A stretch of 64,000 nucleotides of DNA from Aquitalea aquatica (GTDB lineage Bacteria; Pseudomonadota; Gammaproteobacteria; Burkholderiales; Chromobacteriaceae): contig NZ_JACERN010000042.1 in NCBI RefSeq assembly GCF_013911085.1, positions 186,001-250,000 of the forward strand, in the 5' to 3' direction. Below, one piece after another: positions 8,622 to 16,918 of the stretch (position 1 is its first letter; each line of letters begins with the position of its first letter). Below the pieces are notes generated by a model. The model had not been told where the DNA came from. It ran no database searches and saw only the letters and a program-made list of their open reading frames with translations. Position numbers and translations under genes: made by a program.

Positions 8622-8727
8622 GCGGCTAACAAAACCTCGTAGAGAGTCCGGGCCAAGGTGCGCCGCCGCAGACCGTACAAACAGTAGGACCAGGGGGCGC
8701 AAGGCCGCAGCGGGGTTTTGTTAGCGG
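8622..8727. repeat. Palindrome-ended intergenic repeat, copy 1
   Basis: A 106-bp element is bounded by the inverted ends CTAACAAAACC (8626-8636) and GGTTTTGTTAG (8714-8724). The same element, about three quarters identical over its first half and of nearly equal length, recurs in the same orientation at 45509-45615. Here it fills the gap between two convergent genes (fapE-like and the sigma-54 activator), ending 3 bp from the activator's stop codon. It could fold into one long stem and act as a bidirectional terminator. There is no coding capacity, so a MITE- or REP-like non-autonomous element is likely. Confidence 0.7.
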
Positions 8728-8730
8728 GTC

Positions 8731-10062
8731 TTAGTCGACGGCGTTCATCTCGTACTTCTTCAACAGCCGGTACAGCGTGGCGCGGGAAATACCCAGCGTG
8801 CGCGCCGCCTGGCTGCTGTTGTGATTGTGCAGTTGCAGCGCCGTAGCCAGCGCTTCCCGCTCCGCCCTTTCCCTGACAGCCTCCAGTCCATGATCCAGGG
8901 TCTGCATGCGGCTGCCCAGCCCCATGTCTTGCGGGCGGATAACCCGACCGCTGGCCATGGCCAGCCCCTGGCTGATGCGATTGGACATTTCACGGATATT
9001 GCCTGGCCAGTCGTGCTGTAGCATGACCGCCAGTGCCTCGTAAGACAGCCGCTTGAGTGGAATGCCATGGCGACTGGCACTTTGTTGCAGCAAATGCTGC
9101 GCCAGCAGCGGTATGTCCGAACGCCGCTCGCGCAGCGCAGGCAGTTGCAACTGGCAGACACACAGGCGGTAGTACAAATCCTCGCGAAAACGGCCCTTGG
9201 CGATGGCTGCCGGCAGGTCGATATGGGTGGCCGACAGCACGCGGGTGTCGATGCTGCGGCTACGGTTGTCGCCAAGCCGGTCTATGGTGCCTTCCTGCAG
9301 AAAACGCAGCAGATTGACCTGGGCCTCTATTGCCATGTCACCGATTTCATCGAGAAACAGCGTGCCGTTCTGCGCCGCTTCGATGCGACCGATACGGCAG
9401 CTGGATGCGCCGGTAAACGCCCCGCGTTCGTGGCCAAACAGCTCGGATTGCACCAAGTTGACTGGCAGGCCGCCGCAGTTGACCGCCTGGAAGGGGCCGT
9501 CGGCGCGGTCGGAGTACTGGTGGATCAGCTGCGCCACCAGCTCTTTGCCAGTACCGGACTCGCCGCTGATCATTACCGTGACATTCACCCGCGCCAGCCG
9601 GCGGATTTCCTGCCGCAGGCGGCGGATGCTGGGGTGCTCGCCCACCAGTTGTTGCGGCTCCTGCTCGGTCTGTTCGTGCTGGCTGCGGCGGCGTAGCAGA
9701 GTCTTGCCGTGCAGCCTGCCCAGGGTGACGGCCAGCCGTTCGTTTTCAACGGGCAGGCAGTGGTAGTCATAGCAGCTGTCGTTGATGAAGGCCCGCACGG
9801 CGGCCTGCTCCAGCTGGGCGCGCTCGGTCAGTAACAGCCACTCCATATCCAGCTGGCTGGCCAGTTGCTGCAGGGCGGCGCTCTTGCGCAGCAGCTTGCC
9901 ATCCAGCAACAGCAGCCCGGCACTGCAGCTGGTGCTGCGCGGTGCTTTCCACTGCTGCGGATCGTGGATATGGATGATGTGCCAATGCTGCTGGCGCAGC
10001 ACCTGCAATACTGGCAGCAGGGCATCCGACCCCACTGCCAGCAACGTCTTGTTTGCTTGCAT
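8731..10062 (-). CDS. Sigma-54-dependent transcriptional activator of the Fap-like locus
   Basis: The protein has 443 residues. About 125 N-terminal residues look like a degenerate receiver (GLLLLDGKLL, then AFINDSCYDYHCLPVE), resembling VpsR-type regulators from memory. An AAA+ domain follows with Walker A GESGTGKE, the sigma-54 contact loop GAFTGA, Walker B GTLFLDEIGDM and the arginine-finger region REDLYYRL. A Fis-type HTH (SQAARTLGISRATLYRLLKKY) ends the protein. All motifs needed for sigma-54 activation are intact. It lies 11 bp after the FapF-like gene on the same strand, so the two are probably cotranscribed. It is the obvious candidate activator of the GG-N10-GC promoter at 5166. The signal it senses is unknown; c-di-GMP is possible by analogy. 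Confidence 0.85.
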   Translation of the reverse strand: MQANKTLLAVGSDALLPVLQVLRQQHWHIIHIHDPQQWKAPRSTSCSAGLLLLDGKLLRKSAALQQLASQLDMEWLLLTERAQLEQAAVRAFINDSCYDYHCLPVENERLAVTLGRLHGKTLLRRRSQHEQTEQEPQQLVGEHPSIRRLRQEIRRLARVNVTVMISGESGTGKELVAQLIHQYSDRADGPFQAVNCGGLPVNLVQSELFGHERGAFTGASSCRIGRIEAAQNGTLFLDEIGDMAIEAQVNLLRFLQEGTIDRLGDNRSRSIDTRVLSATHIDLPAAIAKGRFREDLYYRLCVCQLQLPALRERRSDIPLLAQHLLQQSASRHGIPLKRLSYEALAVMLQHDWPGNIREMSNRISQGLAMASGRVIRPQDMGLGSRMQTLDHGLEAVRERAEREALATALQLHNHNSSQAARTLGISRATLYRLLKKYEMNAVD

Positions 10063-10073
10063 GACCGACTCCG

Positions 10074-11339
10074 TTAAAAACGGTAGGGGAATTTCACCGA
10101 AAACGCATAATTGGGGCTGTCCGGTGTCATGCCCAGCGACAGATTGGGGATGATGGAGAGCCGTTTGCTGAAGGCATAGGTCAGGCCCAGATTCAGATTG
10201 GCTGCGTTGGCGCTGCTGCCGACCACGTTGGTCCAGTCACCCCCCTGTTGCCGCATGCGTGCCTGCTGCACCATCTGTTGCGAGTAGGACAGTCCCAGGC
10301 TGAGCTTGTCGTTGAGGGCAAAGGCAATGCCGGCACCCCAGCTCCAGCTGTCACCCAGCCGCACATCTCCCGGCTGGGTTACGCCGACCGTCGGGCTGAT
10401 GTCACTGAAATGGCCATCCAAATAATGGGTGTAGCTGAGGCTGGCAAACAGCACGGCCGGGTCTACGGTCTTGACGAAGGACAGACTGGTGCTCAGGCCC
10501 CAGACACCATTGCCGGTGGGCAGGCGGTCGGGAATGGACAGATTGTTGTTGTCGGCCGATTGCACCAGCTTGATGCCGTAGGGATTGCGTCCGGTAGGGG
10601 CTTTGGCGCGTACGCTCCACACAATGTCCGGCCAGTCGGCATTTTCTTCCACCAGCTTGTAACCCACGCCAAAGCTGACATCACCCAGTGTCGGGCCTTG
10701 CTGCACCGATCCTTGCGACACGCTGTTGGCCGCACCGCCAGCCCCGCCGGAAAAATAAGTGGCATCACGCGCGACAAAGGGGATATCCACGTCCAGCTGC
10801 CAGCGTGGGCTAGGTGAATAGCGCGTGGTCAGCCCCAGGGTGACACTGTCGCTGACCACCTTGTCCAGATTGATATTGCCCAGAAAAATCGAATCCAGCG
10901 CCAGAAAACCATTCAGCACCAGCTCACGGGTGTCGTAGTGGGTGTAGGTGAAGCTGGGTTCGATGGAAAACTTCCCGGCGGCAAAGCCGCTGGCTTCCTG
11001 ATAGATGTCTTCCACGCTCTTGGGCACTTCGCTGACCACCGGCAGAGCCGGTCCACTGCCTGCGGCCACCGCTCCGCTGCTAGCGGCAGGGGCCTCGCTG
11101 CTGGCCGGGTTGTTGGCGGCGCTGGCGGCGGTATTGCCGTGTTGCAGGCTGGCCAGCTGTCTTTCCAGCTGGCGGATACGGCTTTCCTGCTGCTGATTGG
11201 TCTGGGCCAGGGCGCTGATTTGCTGTTGCAGGCTCTCCAGGCTGATTTCGGCCTGTGCCTGCAGTGGGAAGGCCAGGGCAAGGGCGGCGGTCAGTAGTAG
11301 CGGTTTGGCGCCTGGGCCAATACTACGCGGCAGATTCAT
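10074..11339 (-). CDS. fapF: FapF-like outer-membrane amyloid secretion channel
   Basis: The protein has 421 residues with a signal peptide ending AQA. A short coiled coil follows (LESLQQQISALAQTNQQQ, near residues 34-66), then an Ala/Ser/Pro linker to about residue 105. The rest is a beta-barrel of amphipathic strands ending in aromatic PYRF, the usual BAM signal. The segment YTHYDTRELVLNGFLALDSI is characteristic of FapF-type transporters. FapF is a trimeric barrel that exports the amyloid subunits, with the coiled coil controlling gating. The start at 11339 was chosen for its AGGAA ribosome site and signal peptide. In Pseudomonas fapF ends the fapA-F operon; here it is on the opposite strand. 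Confidence 0.8.
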   Translation of the reverse strand: MNLPRSIGPGAKPLLLTAALALAFPLQAQAEISLESLQQQISALAQTNQQQESRIRQLERQLASLQHGNTAASAANNPASSEAPAASSGAVAAGSGPALPVVSEVPKSVEDIYQEASGFAAGKFSIEPSFTYTHYDTRELVLNGFLALDSIFLGNINLDKVVSDSVTLGLTTRYSPSPRWQLDVDIPFVARDATYFSGGAGGAANSVSQGSVQQGPTLGDVSFGVGYKLVEENADWPDIVWSVRAKAPTGRNPYGIKLVQSADNNNLSIPDRLPTGNGVWGLSTSLSFVKTVDPAVLFASLSYTHYLDGHFSDISPTVGVTQPGDVRLGDSWSWGAGIAFALNDKLSLGLSYSQQMVQQARMRQQGGDWTNVVGSSANAANLNLGLTYAFSKRLSIIPNLSLGMTPDSPNYAFSVKFPYRF

Positions 11340-11668
11340 GATCATTTCCTTGTAGCGCAGGTGCCGGCGGAGCAAGGAAGGATGCCGACCAAGGCAGGCA
11401 TGCCGATGCTTCCCGATCACCTGATGGGGTGAGTGATGCATTACATGGCCCGACTTGATGTTATTTATTTAAACTGTAATTTGTGAAAATTATTTATCTT
11501 GTATATTAGTTCAGCGCAGGACCAAGACAAGTTCAAATTGACTGGCCTGCGAAAACAGTGCGCAATTAAGCAGCGGCTGGCAGACCGGGGTGAATCAGCT
11601 CGCCGCAGTGCAGTCTGCCCGCTTGGCGCGCAATCATGATGAACAGGCTTGATGACAGGGAGTAAACG
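11340..11668. other. Divergent intergenic region between fapF-like and phosphatase-like genes
   Basis: This 329-bp non-coding stretch has an AT-rich core at about 11455-11515, likely holding promoters for one or both divergent genes. I looked for a sigma-54 site upstream of the fapF-like gene. The best candidate has a good -12 (CTTGCT) but 11 bp instead of 10 between GG and GC, so none is called. Confidence 0.4.
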
Positions 11669-12202
11669 ATGAGGAAGCTGATTGCACTACTGGGTGCTGT
11701 CTTGTTGCTGGTGACCTGCGGGCTGGTACAGGCGGCCGAGCCTTTCAAGCTGGCTTTTGTCGATACCGGGAATACCGGGCGCAGTGTGACGGCCGAAGCG
11801 CTGGCCAGACAACGTATCGAGCAGCAGCAACTGCCGATTGCGGTGATTTCGCGTGCGGTCGACATGGACCCCTATGACAGCAGCCCCGAGGCCAATGCCG
11901 CCAGCCTGCTGCTGCAGCGCGGCATCGACGTGTCGGCCCACCGTGCCGTACAGCTGAATGCCAATGATGTACGCCATTCCGACCTGATTCTCACCATGAC
12001 TGCCAAGCACAAGGCCAAGGTGCTGGAGCTGTTTCCCGAGGCCAAGGGCAAGACCTTCACCCTGTCCGAATACGCCAGCGGCAATATGGATGATGTCGCC
12101 GATGCCTGGGGCAAGCCGCTGGCGGTATACCAGGCGATGCTGCGCCAGGTAGAAGGCTATCTGCCGGCGGTGCTGGACAAGGCACAACATAAGAAACCGT
12201 AA
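11669..12202 (+). CDS. Secreted LMW protein-tyrosine-phosphatase-fold protein lacking the nucleophile Cys
   Basis: The protein has 177 residues with a signal peptide (LIALLGAVLLLVTCGLVQA). The mature part matches the low-molecular-weight phosphatase fold: the P-loop is VDTGNTGRSVTAEA at residues 31-44, where active enzymes have V-C-x-G-N-x-C-R-S. Residue 32 is Asp instead of the catalytic Cys, and the second P-loop Cys is Gly 37. Arg 38 and Ser 39 are kept. The general-acid loop reads DAW (145-147) instead of DPY/DPW. Ordinary cysteine-phosphatase chemistry is therefore impossible. It may bind phosphate or phosphoprotein in the periplasm. The ribosome site AGGGAG precedes the start. It is monocistronic. 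Confidence 0.75.
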   Translation: MRKLIALLGAVLLLVTCGLVQAAEPFKLAFVDTGNTGRSVTAEALARQRIEQQQLPIAVISRAVDMDPYDSSPEANAASLLLQRGIDVSAHRAVQLNANDVRHSDLILTMTAKHKAKVLELFPEAKGKTFTLSEYASGNMDDVADAWGKPLAVYQAMLRQVEGYLPAVLDKAQHKKP

Positions 12203-12275
12203 TGCCGGGCCGGCTGCACGGTGGTGATGGCGATAACAGCGCCGGCAGCTGACTGACCAGCCCTGGCGCAGGCGC

Positions 12276-12632
12276 TCAGGCTTGTCTTGTCGCCAGCGCG
12301 GCGGGTTCGGCCACCACGCCCCAGATGGCAAAGTCTTGCTCATAGCTGGGTTCGATCAGCGGGTAGTCAGGGTGTGCTGCCAGCAATTGCAGCCGGCTGC
12401 CACTACGCTGCAGCCGGCGCACCAGCAGTTCGCCATCTACGGCCGCCACCACCAGACAGCCCTGTACCGGGCTGCCTTGGCCATCCACCTCCAGCAGGCA
12501 GCCAGCCTCGATGCCGGCACCGGCCAGTGCCTGGTCTGGCATGGGCAGGCAAAACAGCCCGCTGCGCTCGGCAGGGAGTTGGGCTGGCGAAGGCGTAGCA
12601 TCGTGTGTGCTTTGTCGGGAGAGGGTGGTCAT
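12276..12632 (-). CDS. UmuD/LexA C-terminal-domain-like protein without catalytic residues
   Basis: The protein has 118 residues. From residue 27 onward it aligns by eye with the S24 domain of UmuD: AGAGIEAGCLLEVD, then VVAAVDGELLVRRLQ, then a final FAIWGVV strand. Where UmuD has the nucleophile Ser (GDSM) this protein has Gln 34 (MPDQAL), and the catalytic Lys (VKKLQ) is Arg 72. Self-cleavage is therefore not expected. No umuC neighbour exists. The start at MTTLSRQ lacks a strong ribosome site, and longer in-frame starts upstream are possible. No LexA-box-like palindrome is obvious upstream. Confidence 0.6.
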   Translation of the reverse strand: MTTLSRQSTHDATPSPAQLPAERSGLFCLPMPDQALAGAGIEAGCLLEVDGQGSPVQGCLVVAAVDGELLVRRLQRSGSRLQLLAAHPDYPLIEPSYEQDFAIWGVVAEPAALATRQA

Positions 12633-12830
12633 GGCGGCAGTTTTGAAATTGTACGTAATCAAATATAGCAGATGGCTGGCTAGCCGTGCAATTGCGCTTG
12701 TCATGCTTTTTCTGCTGCACGGGAGGCGATTTGCCATGCCAGTGCAAATTTCCCTTGATGTAGCAGGCTCTGGCTGGTTACCCTCACACTTTGTAGCCAT
12801 CAGCCAACATTACCGGCGCAGGAGCCATGC

Positions 12831-13106
12831 ATGACCAAACAACAACTCATTGCCATCCTTTCCGAAAAAACCGGCAGCAGCAAAGTCGATGTACTGCGTT
12901 TCATGGATGCGCTGGAACAGACCATCCGCGAAGAACTGGTGAATGGTGGCGAACTGACCTTGGCCAGCACCGGCAAGTTCAAGGTGAAAGACACTGCGGC
13001 ACGTAATGGCCGTAACCCGAAAACCGGCGAGACCGTGCTGATCCCGGCCAAGCGCAAAGTGGTGTTTACCCCGATCAAGGCACTGAAAGACGCAGTGGCC
13101 AACTGA
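12831..13106 (+). CDS. HU-family DNA-binding protein
   Basis: This 91-residue nucleoid protein begins MTKQQLIAILSEKTGSSK, with the helical dimerization half followed by the DNA-wrapping arm. The arm carries the RNGRNPKTGE motif including the intercalating Pro, then IPAKRKVVFTP and a C-terminal helix. The length and motif order are those of a standard HU/IHF subunit. The region after residue 55 (TAARNGRNP) is HU- rather than IHF-like. It is followed by a strong intrinsic terminator and is monocistronic. Confidence 0.93.
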   Translation: MTKQQLIAILSEKTGSSKVDVLRFMDALEQTIREELVNGGELTLASTGKFKVKDTAARNGRNPKTGETVLIPAKRKVVFTPIKALKDAVAN

Positions 13107-13149
13107 AACAAGCGGATTGTTTTCGGCGTGGCCGGAAATGCTCACCCAG

Positions 13150-13171
13150 GGACGCCACGGCGTCCTTTTTT
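13150..13171 (+). terminator. Rho-independent terminator after the HU gene
   Basis: The stem GGACGC/GCGTCC with a 4-nt loop is followed directly by six T, 44 bp after the HU stop codon. Confidence 0.85.
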
Positions 13172-13493
13172 CATGCACTCAGGATAAATGTGCAAATGAC
13201 TGGACTGTGCTGGAAATCTGTCCAATAAATAAAGTGTGCTGTAAGACAAGATTGTGAACTGCTCGCAGTTTTGATATCCCGGGGAGAGATATGGCGCTGG
13301 ATGAGCCAGTAAATGCTCGTTGATGCCATTATTCTTGAGGTTTTATTTTAAAATGCTCGATGAATTTGTAATGGTATTGACGAGCCTGAGTGAAGGTCGG
13401 AATATGGCAGCCTGCCTGTTGATTGTTTAATGTCTGCAAAGCGCAACAGGCGGCAATGTGCGGTTTTAAGAAATTATAAGAATAGGATCCTCC
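13172..13493. other. AT-rich intergenic region upstream of the Cache chemoreceptor
   Basis: This 322-bp gap has no credible gene. It is markedly AT-richer than its neighbours (for example 13330-13360), consistent with a promoter region, but I cannot identify a sigma-28 or sigma-54 site. Confidence 0.35.
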
Positions 13494-15365
13494 ATGCGTA
13501 CTCTACGTTCCAGAATGCTGGTGTTTGTATTGATGATGCTGGTGGCCATCTCGCTGCTGTTTTGCGGTGTGGCCTACTGGAAGATGAAAGACGCCTTGCT
13601 GTCTTCCATTAGCGATCAGATCAGTCAGACCGCCAACAATAAAGTCAGCTTCATTACCGAATGGGTATCCACCCGGCAGAACATCGTGGGCTCTGCCCTG
13701 TTGCATTTTACCGAGGGGGATATGAAGCCCATCCTCGATCAGTCACAAGTCGCCGGCAAGCTGGACGACATGTATGTGGGTGAGCCCAGCAAGAAAATGA
13801 CCCAGTTCACCGGCTCTACGCCGGTGCCGCCGGGTTATGACCCGACTGGCCGTCCGTGGTATCTGGCCGCCAGCAATTCGCAAGAAGCCATTGCTACTGC
13901 ACCGTACATCGATGCTGCTACCAAAAAGCCGATCATTACCTTCGCCAAAGCCCTGCGCAAGGATGGCCAACTGGTGGCGGTGGCCGGTGGTGACGTATCG
14001 CTGCAGCGGGTAGCCGAAGAAGTGGTGTCTTCCAAGCTGCCAGGTGATGGTTTTGCCTTCCTGATTACCGGTGATGGCTCGGTGATTGCTCACCCGGTCA
14101 AGGATTCGGGCATGAAGAAGATCGGTGAGGTGATGACCGGCTTCGATCTGAATGGCATCAGCAAGGATGGCGCGCTGCAAACAGTGAGCATTAACGGCGA
14201 ATCCAGCATGACCGCGCTTTATCCGGTGGGGAAGACCGGCTGGCTGCTGGGTGTGGTGGTACCGGTGGCTGCCGCTACCGTATCCGTTACCCATTTGATC
14301 GAACTGATGATTGCCGTGCTGATTGCCGGTGTGGTGGTGGTAGCGTTGCTGGCAACGGTAGGCGTGTCGCGCATGCTGTCCGGCCTGACCGAGCTGCGTG
14401 ACGCCATGCGCAATGTGGCCAGCGGCGATGGCGACCTCACCCTGCATCTGCCGGTGCACTCGCAAGATGAAGTGGGCCAGATTGCCGAGGCATTCAACGG
14501 CTTCGTGCACAAGCTGCATGGCATGTTCGTGTCGGTACGTAATGACGCGGAAGCCCTGGCACGCGACACATCGGCCTTGCACCAGGCAGCAGAGAGCATC
14601 GCCTCCGATTCGCGTGTGCAGTCCAACGAGCTGTCGGCCACTGCGGCAACCATCGAGCAGATTACCGTCAGCATCAACCATATTGCTGACAATGCCGGTG
14701 AGACTGAAGTGCTGGTGGCCAGCACCCGCGAGAACTCGGAAGACTCCTACCAGGCCATGGAAAAAGTGGCCAGCGAAGTGCAGTCCATCGTGCAGACCGT
14801 GGATGCCCTGCAAAGTGCCATGGGCGATCTGTCTTCCCACTCCGAGCAGATTCGCGGCATCGTGGCAGTGATTCGCGATATTGCCGACCAGACCAACCTG
14901 CTGGCACTGAATGCGGCTATCGAGGCAGCACGTGCTGGTGAGCAGGGTCGTGGCTTTGCCGTGGTGGCTGATGAAGTGCGCAAGCTGGCTGAACGTACTG
15001 CCTCGGCCACGGTGGAAATCGCGCAGATGATCAATAGCGTGATGAGCCAGACCGAAGTGGCCATCGGCCATACCAGCAAGACCAACGAGCGCGTGGCCAC
15101 CGGTGTGGCACTGTCGCGCGAGGCGGCTGACAAGGTGGGCAAGATCAAGGCCAGCACCCATGATATCGCGGGTCGCATGTCGGAAATCACCAGCTCCACC
15201 AAGGAGCAGAGCACCGCCACCACCGTCATGGCGCAAAGTGCCGAACGCATCAATGCCAAGGCGCTGGAAAGTGATGAAAACGTGCAACGCATCCTCAGCA
15301 TCATTCAGGATCTGTCGCGTCGTGGCGGCGACCTGCGTGCACTGGTGTCGCAGTTCAAGCTGTAG
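13494..15365 (+). CDS. Methyl-accepting chemotaxis protein with dCache ligand domain
   Basis: The protein has 623 residues. TM1 ([20 protein letters not shown]) is followed by a large periplasmic double-Cache domain at about residues 35-275. That domain contains the signature [13 protein letters not shown] and a second Cache element ([17 protein letters not shown]). TM2 lies near residues 279-302, then HAMP and the signalling domain with tip [20 protein letters not shown]. There is no CheR pentapeptide. dCache receptors usually bind amino acids, amines or organic acids directly; the ligand here is not predictable by eye. The start follows AGGATCCTCC, and a terminator ends the unit. Confidence 0.92.
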   Translation: MRTLRSRMLVFVLMMLVAISLLFCGVAYWKMKDALLSSISDQISQTANNKVSFITEWVSTRQNIVGSALLHFTEGDMKPILDQSQVAGKLDDMYVGEPSKKMTQFTGSTPVPPGYDPTGRPWYLAASNSQEAIATAPYIDAATKKPIITFAKALRKDGQLVAVAGGDVSLQRVAEEVVSSKLPGDGFAFLITGDGSVIAHPVKDSGMKKIGEVMTGFDLNGISKDGALQTVSINGESSMTALYPVGKTGWLLGVVVPVAAATVSVTHLIELMIAVLIAGVVVVALLATVGVSRMLSGLTELRDAMRNVASGDGDLTLHLPVHSQDEVGQIAEAFNGFVHKLHGMFVSVRNDAEALARDTSALHQAAESIASDSRVQSNELSATAATIEQITVSINHIADNAGETEVLVASTRENSEDSYQAMEKVASEVQSIVQTVDALQSAMGDLSSHSEQIRGIVAVIRDIADQTNLLALNAAIEAARAGEQGRGFAVVADEVRKLAERTASATVEIAQMINSVMSQTEVAIGHTSKTNERVATGVALSREAADKVGKIKASTHDIAGRMSEITSSTKEQSTATTVMAQSAERINAKALESDENVQRILSIIQDLSRRGGDLRALVSQFKL

Positions 15366-15398
15366 CCGATGTGGCAGTGCTGACTTGCCGCTGAACAG

Positions 15399-15425
15399 AA
15401 CCCCCGCCATGGCGGGGGTTTTTTT
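15399..15425 (+). terminator. Rho-independent terminator after the Cache chemoreceptor
   Basis: The GC-rich stem AACCCCCG/CGGGGGTT with the small loop CCATGG is followed by a run of T to 15425. Confidence 0.9.
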
Positions 15426-15614
15426 ATGGCAGTCTGACCATGCTGGATGGGTGGTGGTCGGCTTTGCGCCATCCCTGATGAAAAGGACAGTTTTTCGCTC
15501 GGAACTTTCACCTCACGACAAGGAAGTGTCAGCTGTCAGTCGCTGGAATGAATTGCCAAGATAGCTGACAGGGTGCTGTAGCGCAGTCTGACAATCTGTC
15601 TGGAGGTGTTGGTG

Positions 15615-15761
15615 ATGAAAGCCTATTTACTGACCGTGGTGGAGCGGGATGGCCGTCGTTATACGGTGTGTGCATTGGCCAGCAGTTGTGGCGAGGCCTG
15701 CCTCAACGTGCTGGACATGCTGGGGCGGGTGGCCGGCATAACCGGGAGACGCATCAAATGA
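15615..15761 (+). CDS. Small hypothetical protein, 48 aa
   Basis: A short frame encodes MKAYLLTVVERDGRRYTVCA and ends ITGRRIK. A good ribosome site (GGAGGTG) lies just before the start. The peptide reads like a small beta-alpha domain with three cysteines in the middle. It overlaps the next tiny frame by ATGA, which suggests translational coupling and supports both being real. I recognise no family. Upstream, at 15525-15600, are several CTGACA/TGTCAG half-sites that could be an operator. Confidence 0.5.
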   Translation: MKAYLLTVVERDGRRYTVCALASSCGEACLNVLDMLGRVAGITGRRIK

Positions 15762-15847
15762 GGGCAGGTCTCTACCACTGGCTGGGTGGCATCTTGCTGT
15801 CCAGCCTGTTCATCGCCGCCCTGGCACTGGCCCAGGCGCTGGAATAG
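15758..15847 (+). CDS. 29-aa single-transmembrane peptide
   Basis: The frame starts inside the stop of the preceding 48-aa gene (ATGA overlap) and encodes MRAGLYHWLGGILLSSLFIA followed by ALALAQALE. Residues 8-26 form one hydrophobic helix, so this would be a tiny inner-membrane protein. It ends 7 bp before the convergent HD-GYP gene. There is no homologue I can name. The only evidence is coupling and composition. Confidence 0.4.
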   Translation: MRAGLYHWLGGILLSSLFIAALALAQALE

Positions 15848-15854
15848 CCGGGTA

Positions 15855-16907
15855 TTAGCCGGTCAGGTCGGGGCTGCCTTCGTCGGCATAGGTCTGGTGG
15901 ATTTTCAATATTTCTGGCAGCGCCTTCCTGAAGGCGGGTATCAGCTCCGGGTCAAAGTGCTGGCCAGACTGGCTGTACATGTAGTCGAGCGCCTCTGCCA
16001 GCGGTAGTGCCGGCTTGTAGGGGCGTACTGACAGCAGGGCGTCGAACACGTCGGCAATGGCCACGATGCGGCCGACCAGCGGGATGGCATTGCCGCGCAG
16101 GCCATAGGGATAGCCGCTGCCATCCCAGCGCTCATGATGGGTGAGGGCGATGGTGCGGGCGGTTTGCAGCAGCTCGTCATCATGATTGCCGATGATGTCG
16201 GCCCCCATCAGCGGGTGCTGTTTCATCAAGACCCACTCGGCGTTGTCCAGCTTGCCCGGTTTGAGCAGGATATGGTCGGGAATGCCGATCTTGCCGATGT
16301 CGTGCATGGGGGCGGCCAGCTGCAGTATTTCCTGGGCCTTGTCGCCCAGGCCAGCCACTTCGGCAATCAGCCGCGATGCATGTGCCATGCGGATGACGTG
16401 ATTACCGGTTTCATTGTCCTTGAATTCGGCGGCCCGCCCCAGGCGCTGGATGATCTGCTGGCGCGAAGTCAGCAGTTCGTGGGTGCGCTGGGCCACCATG
16501 CGCTCCAGTTCACGCGTCTGGTCGTACAGCGCCAGCTGGGTACGTACCCTGGCCTTGACCACTGGCGGGCTGATTGGCTTGGTAATGTAGTCTACCGCAC
16601 CGATTTCCAGCCCCAGTTTTTCATCCTCCACCGAGCACATGGCGGTGACGAAGATCACCGGAATGTGCTGGCGGTCGGGGTTGGCCTTCAGCCGACGGCA
16701 GACTTCATGGCCGCTGAGTCCGGGCATCATTACATCCAGCAAGACCAGATCCGGTGGCGAATCGGAATACACGATCTGTAGCGCCTTTTCGCCATTGGCG
16801 GCCACCTTGATGCTGTAATCATCTTCCAGGATGGCGGCCAGCAATTCGATGTTTTCCGGTACGTCATCGGCAATCAATATGCTCTGGCGCAGTCTGAGAT
16901 CGGCCAT
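15855..16907 (-). CDS. Response regulator with HD-GYP c-di-GMP phosphodiesterase domain
   Basis: The protein has 350 residues. An N-terminal receiver (IADDVPENIELLAAIL, phosphoacceptor in LVLLDVMMPGLSG, KPIS) is linked by a helix to an HD-GYP domain. That domain has HDIGKIGIPD and HHERWDGSGYPYGLRG, the residues needed for metal binding and c-di-GMP hydrolysis. The architecture is RpfG-like. It lies 11 bp downstream of the large hybrid kinase on the same strand, so the kinase is the probable phosphodonor. The pair likely lowers c-di-GMP in response to the kinase's periplasmic ligand. Confidence 0.9.
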   Translation of the reverse strand: MADLRLRQSILIADDVPENIELLAAILEDDYSIKVAANGEKALQIVYSDSPPDLVLLDVMMPGLSGHEVCRRLKANPDRQHIPVIFVTAMCSVEDEKLGLEIGAVDYITKPISPPVVKARVRTQLALYDQTRELERMVAQRTHELLTSRQQIIQRLGRAAEFKDNETGNHVIRMAHASRLIAEVAGLGDKAQEILQLAAPMHDIGKIGIPDHILLKPGKLDNAEWVLMKQHPLMGADIIGNHDDELLQTARTIALTHHERWDGSGYPYGLRGNAIPLVGRIVAIADVFDALLSVRPYKPALPLAEALDYMYSQSGQHFDPELIPAFRKALPEILKIHQTYADEGSPDLTG

Positions 16908-16918
16908 GGTATGGGCTT

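Noticed and set aside
11360-11400. Possible sigma-54 promoter for the fapF-like gene (minus strand)
   Set aside because: The -12 element CTTGCT is good, but GG and GC are 11 bp apart instead of the required 10.
13743-15410. A 555-codon minus-strand frame opposite the Cache chemoreceptor
   Set aside because: It is a shadow of the chemoreceptor gene, running into its terminator; no homology or start signal.
15501-15535. GGAACTT motif upstream of the micro-ORFs considered as an ECF (RpoE-like) promoter
   Set aside because: The spacing to any plausible -10 is 18 bp and the -10 match is poor, so it is not called.
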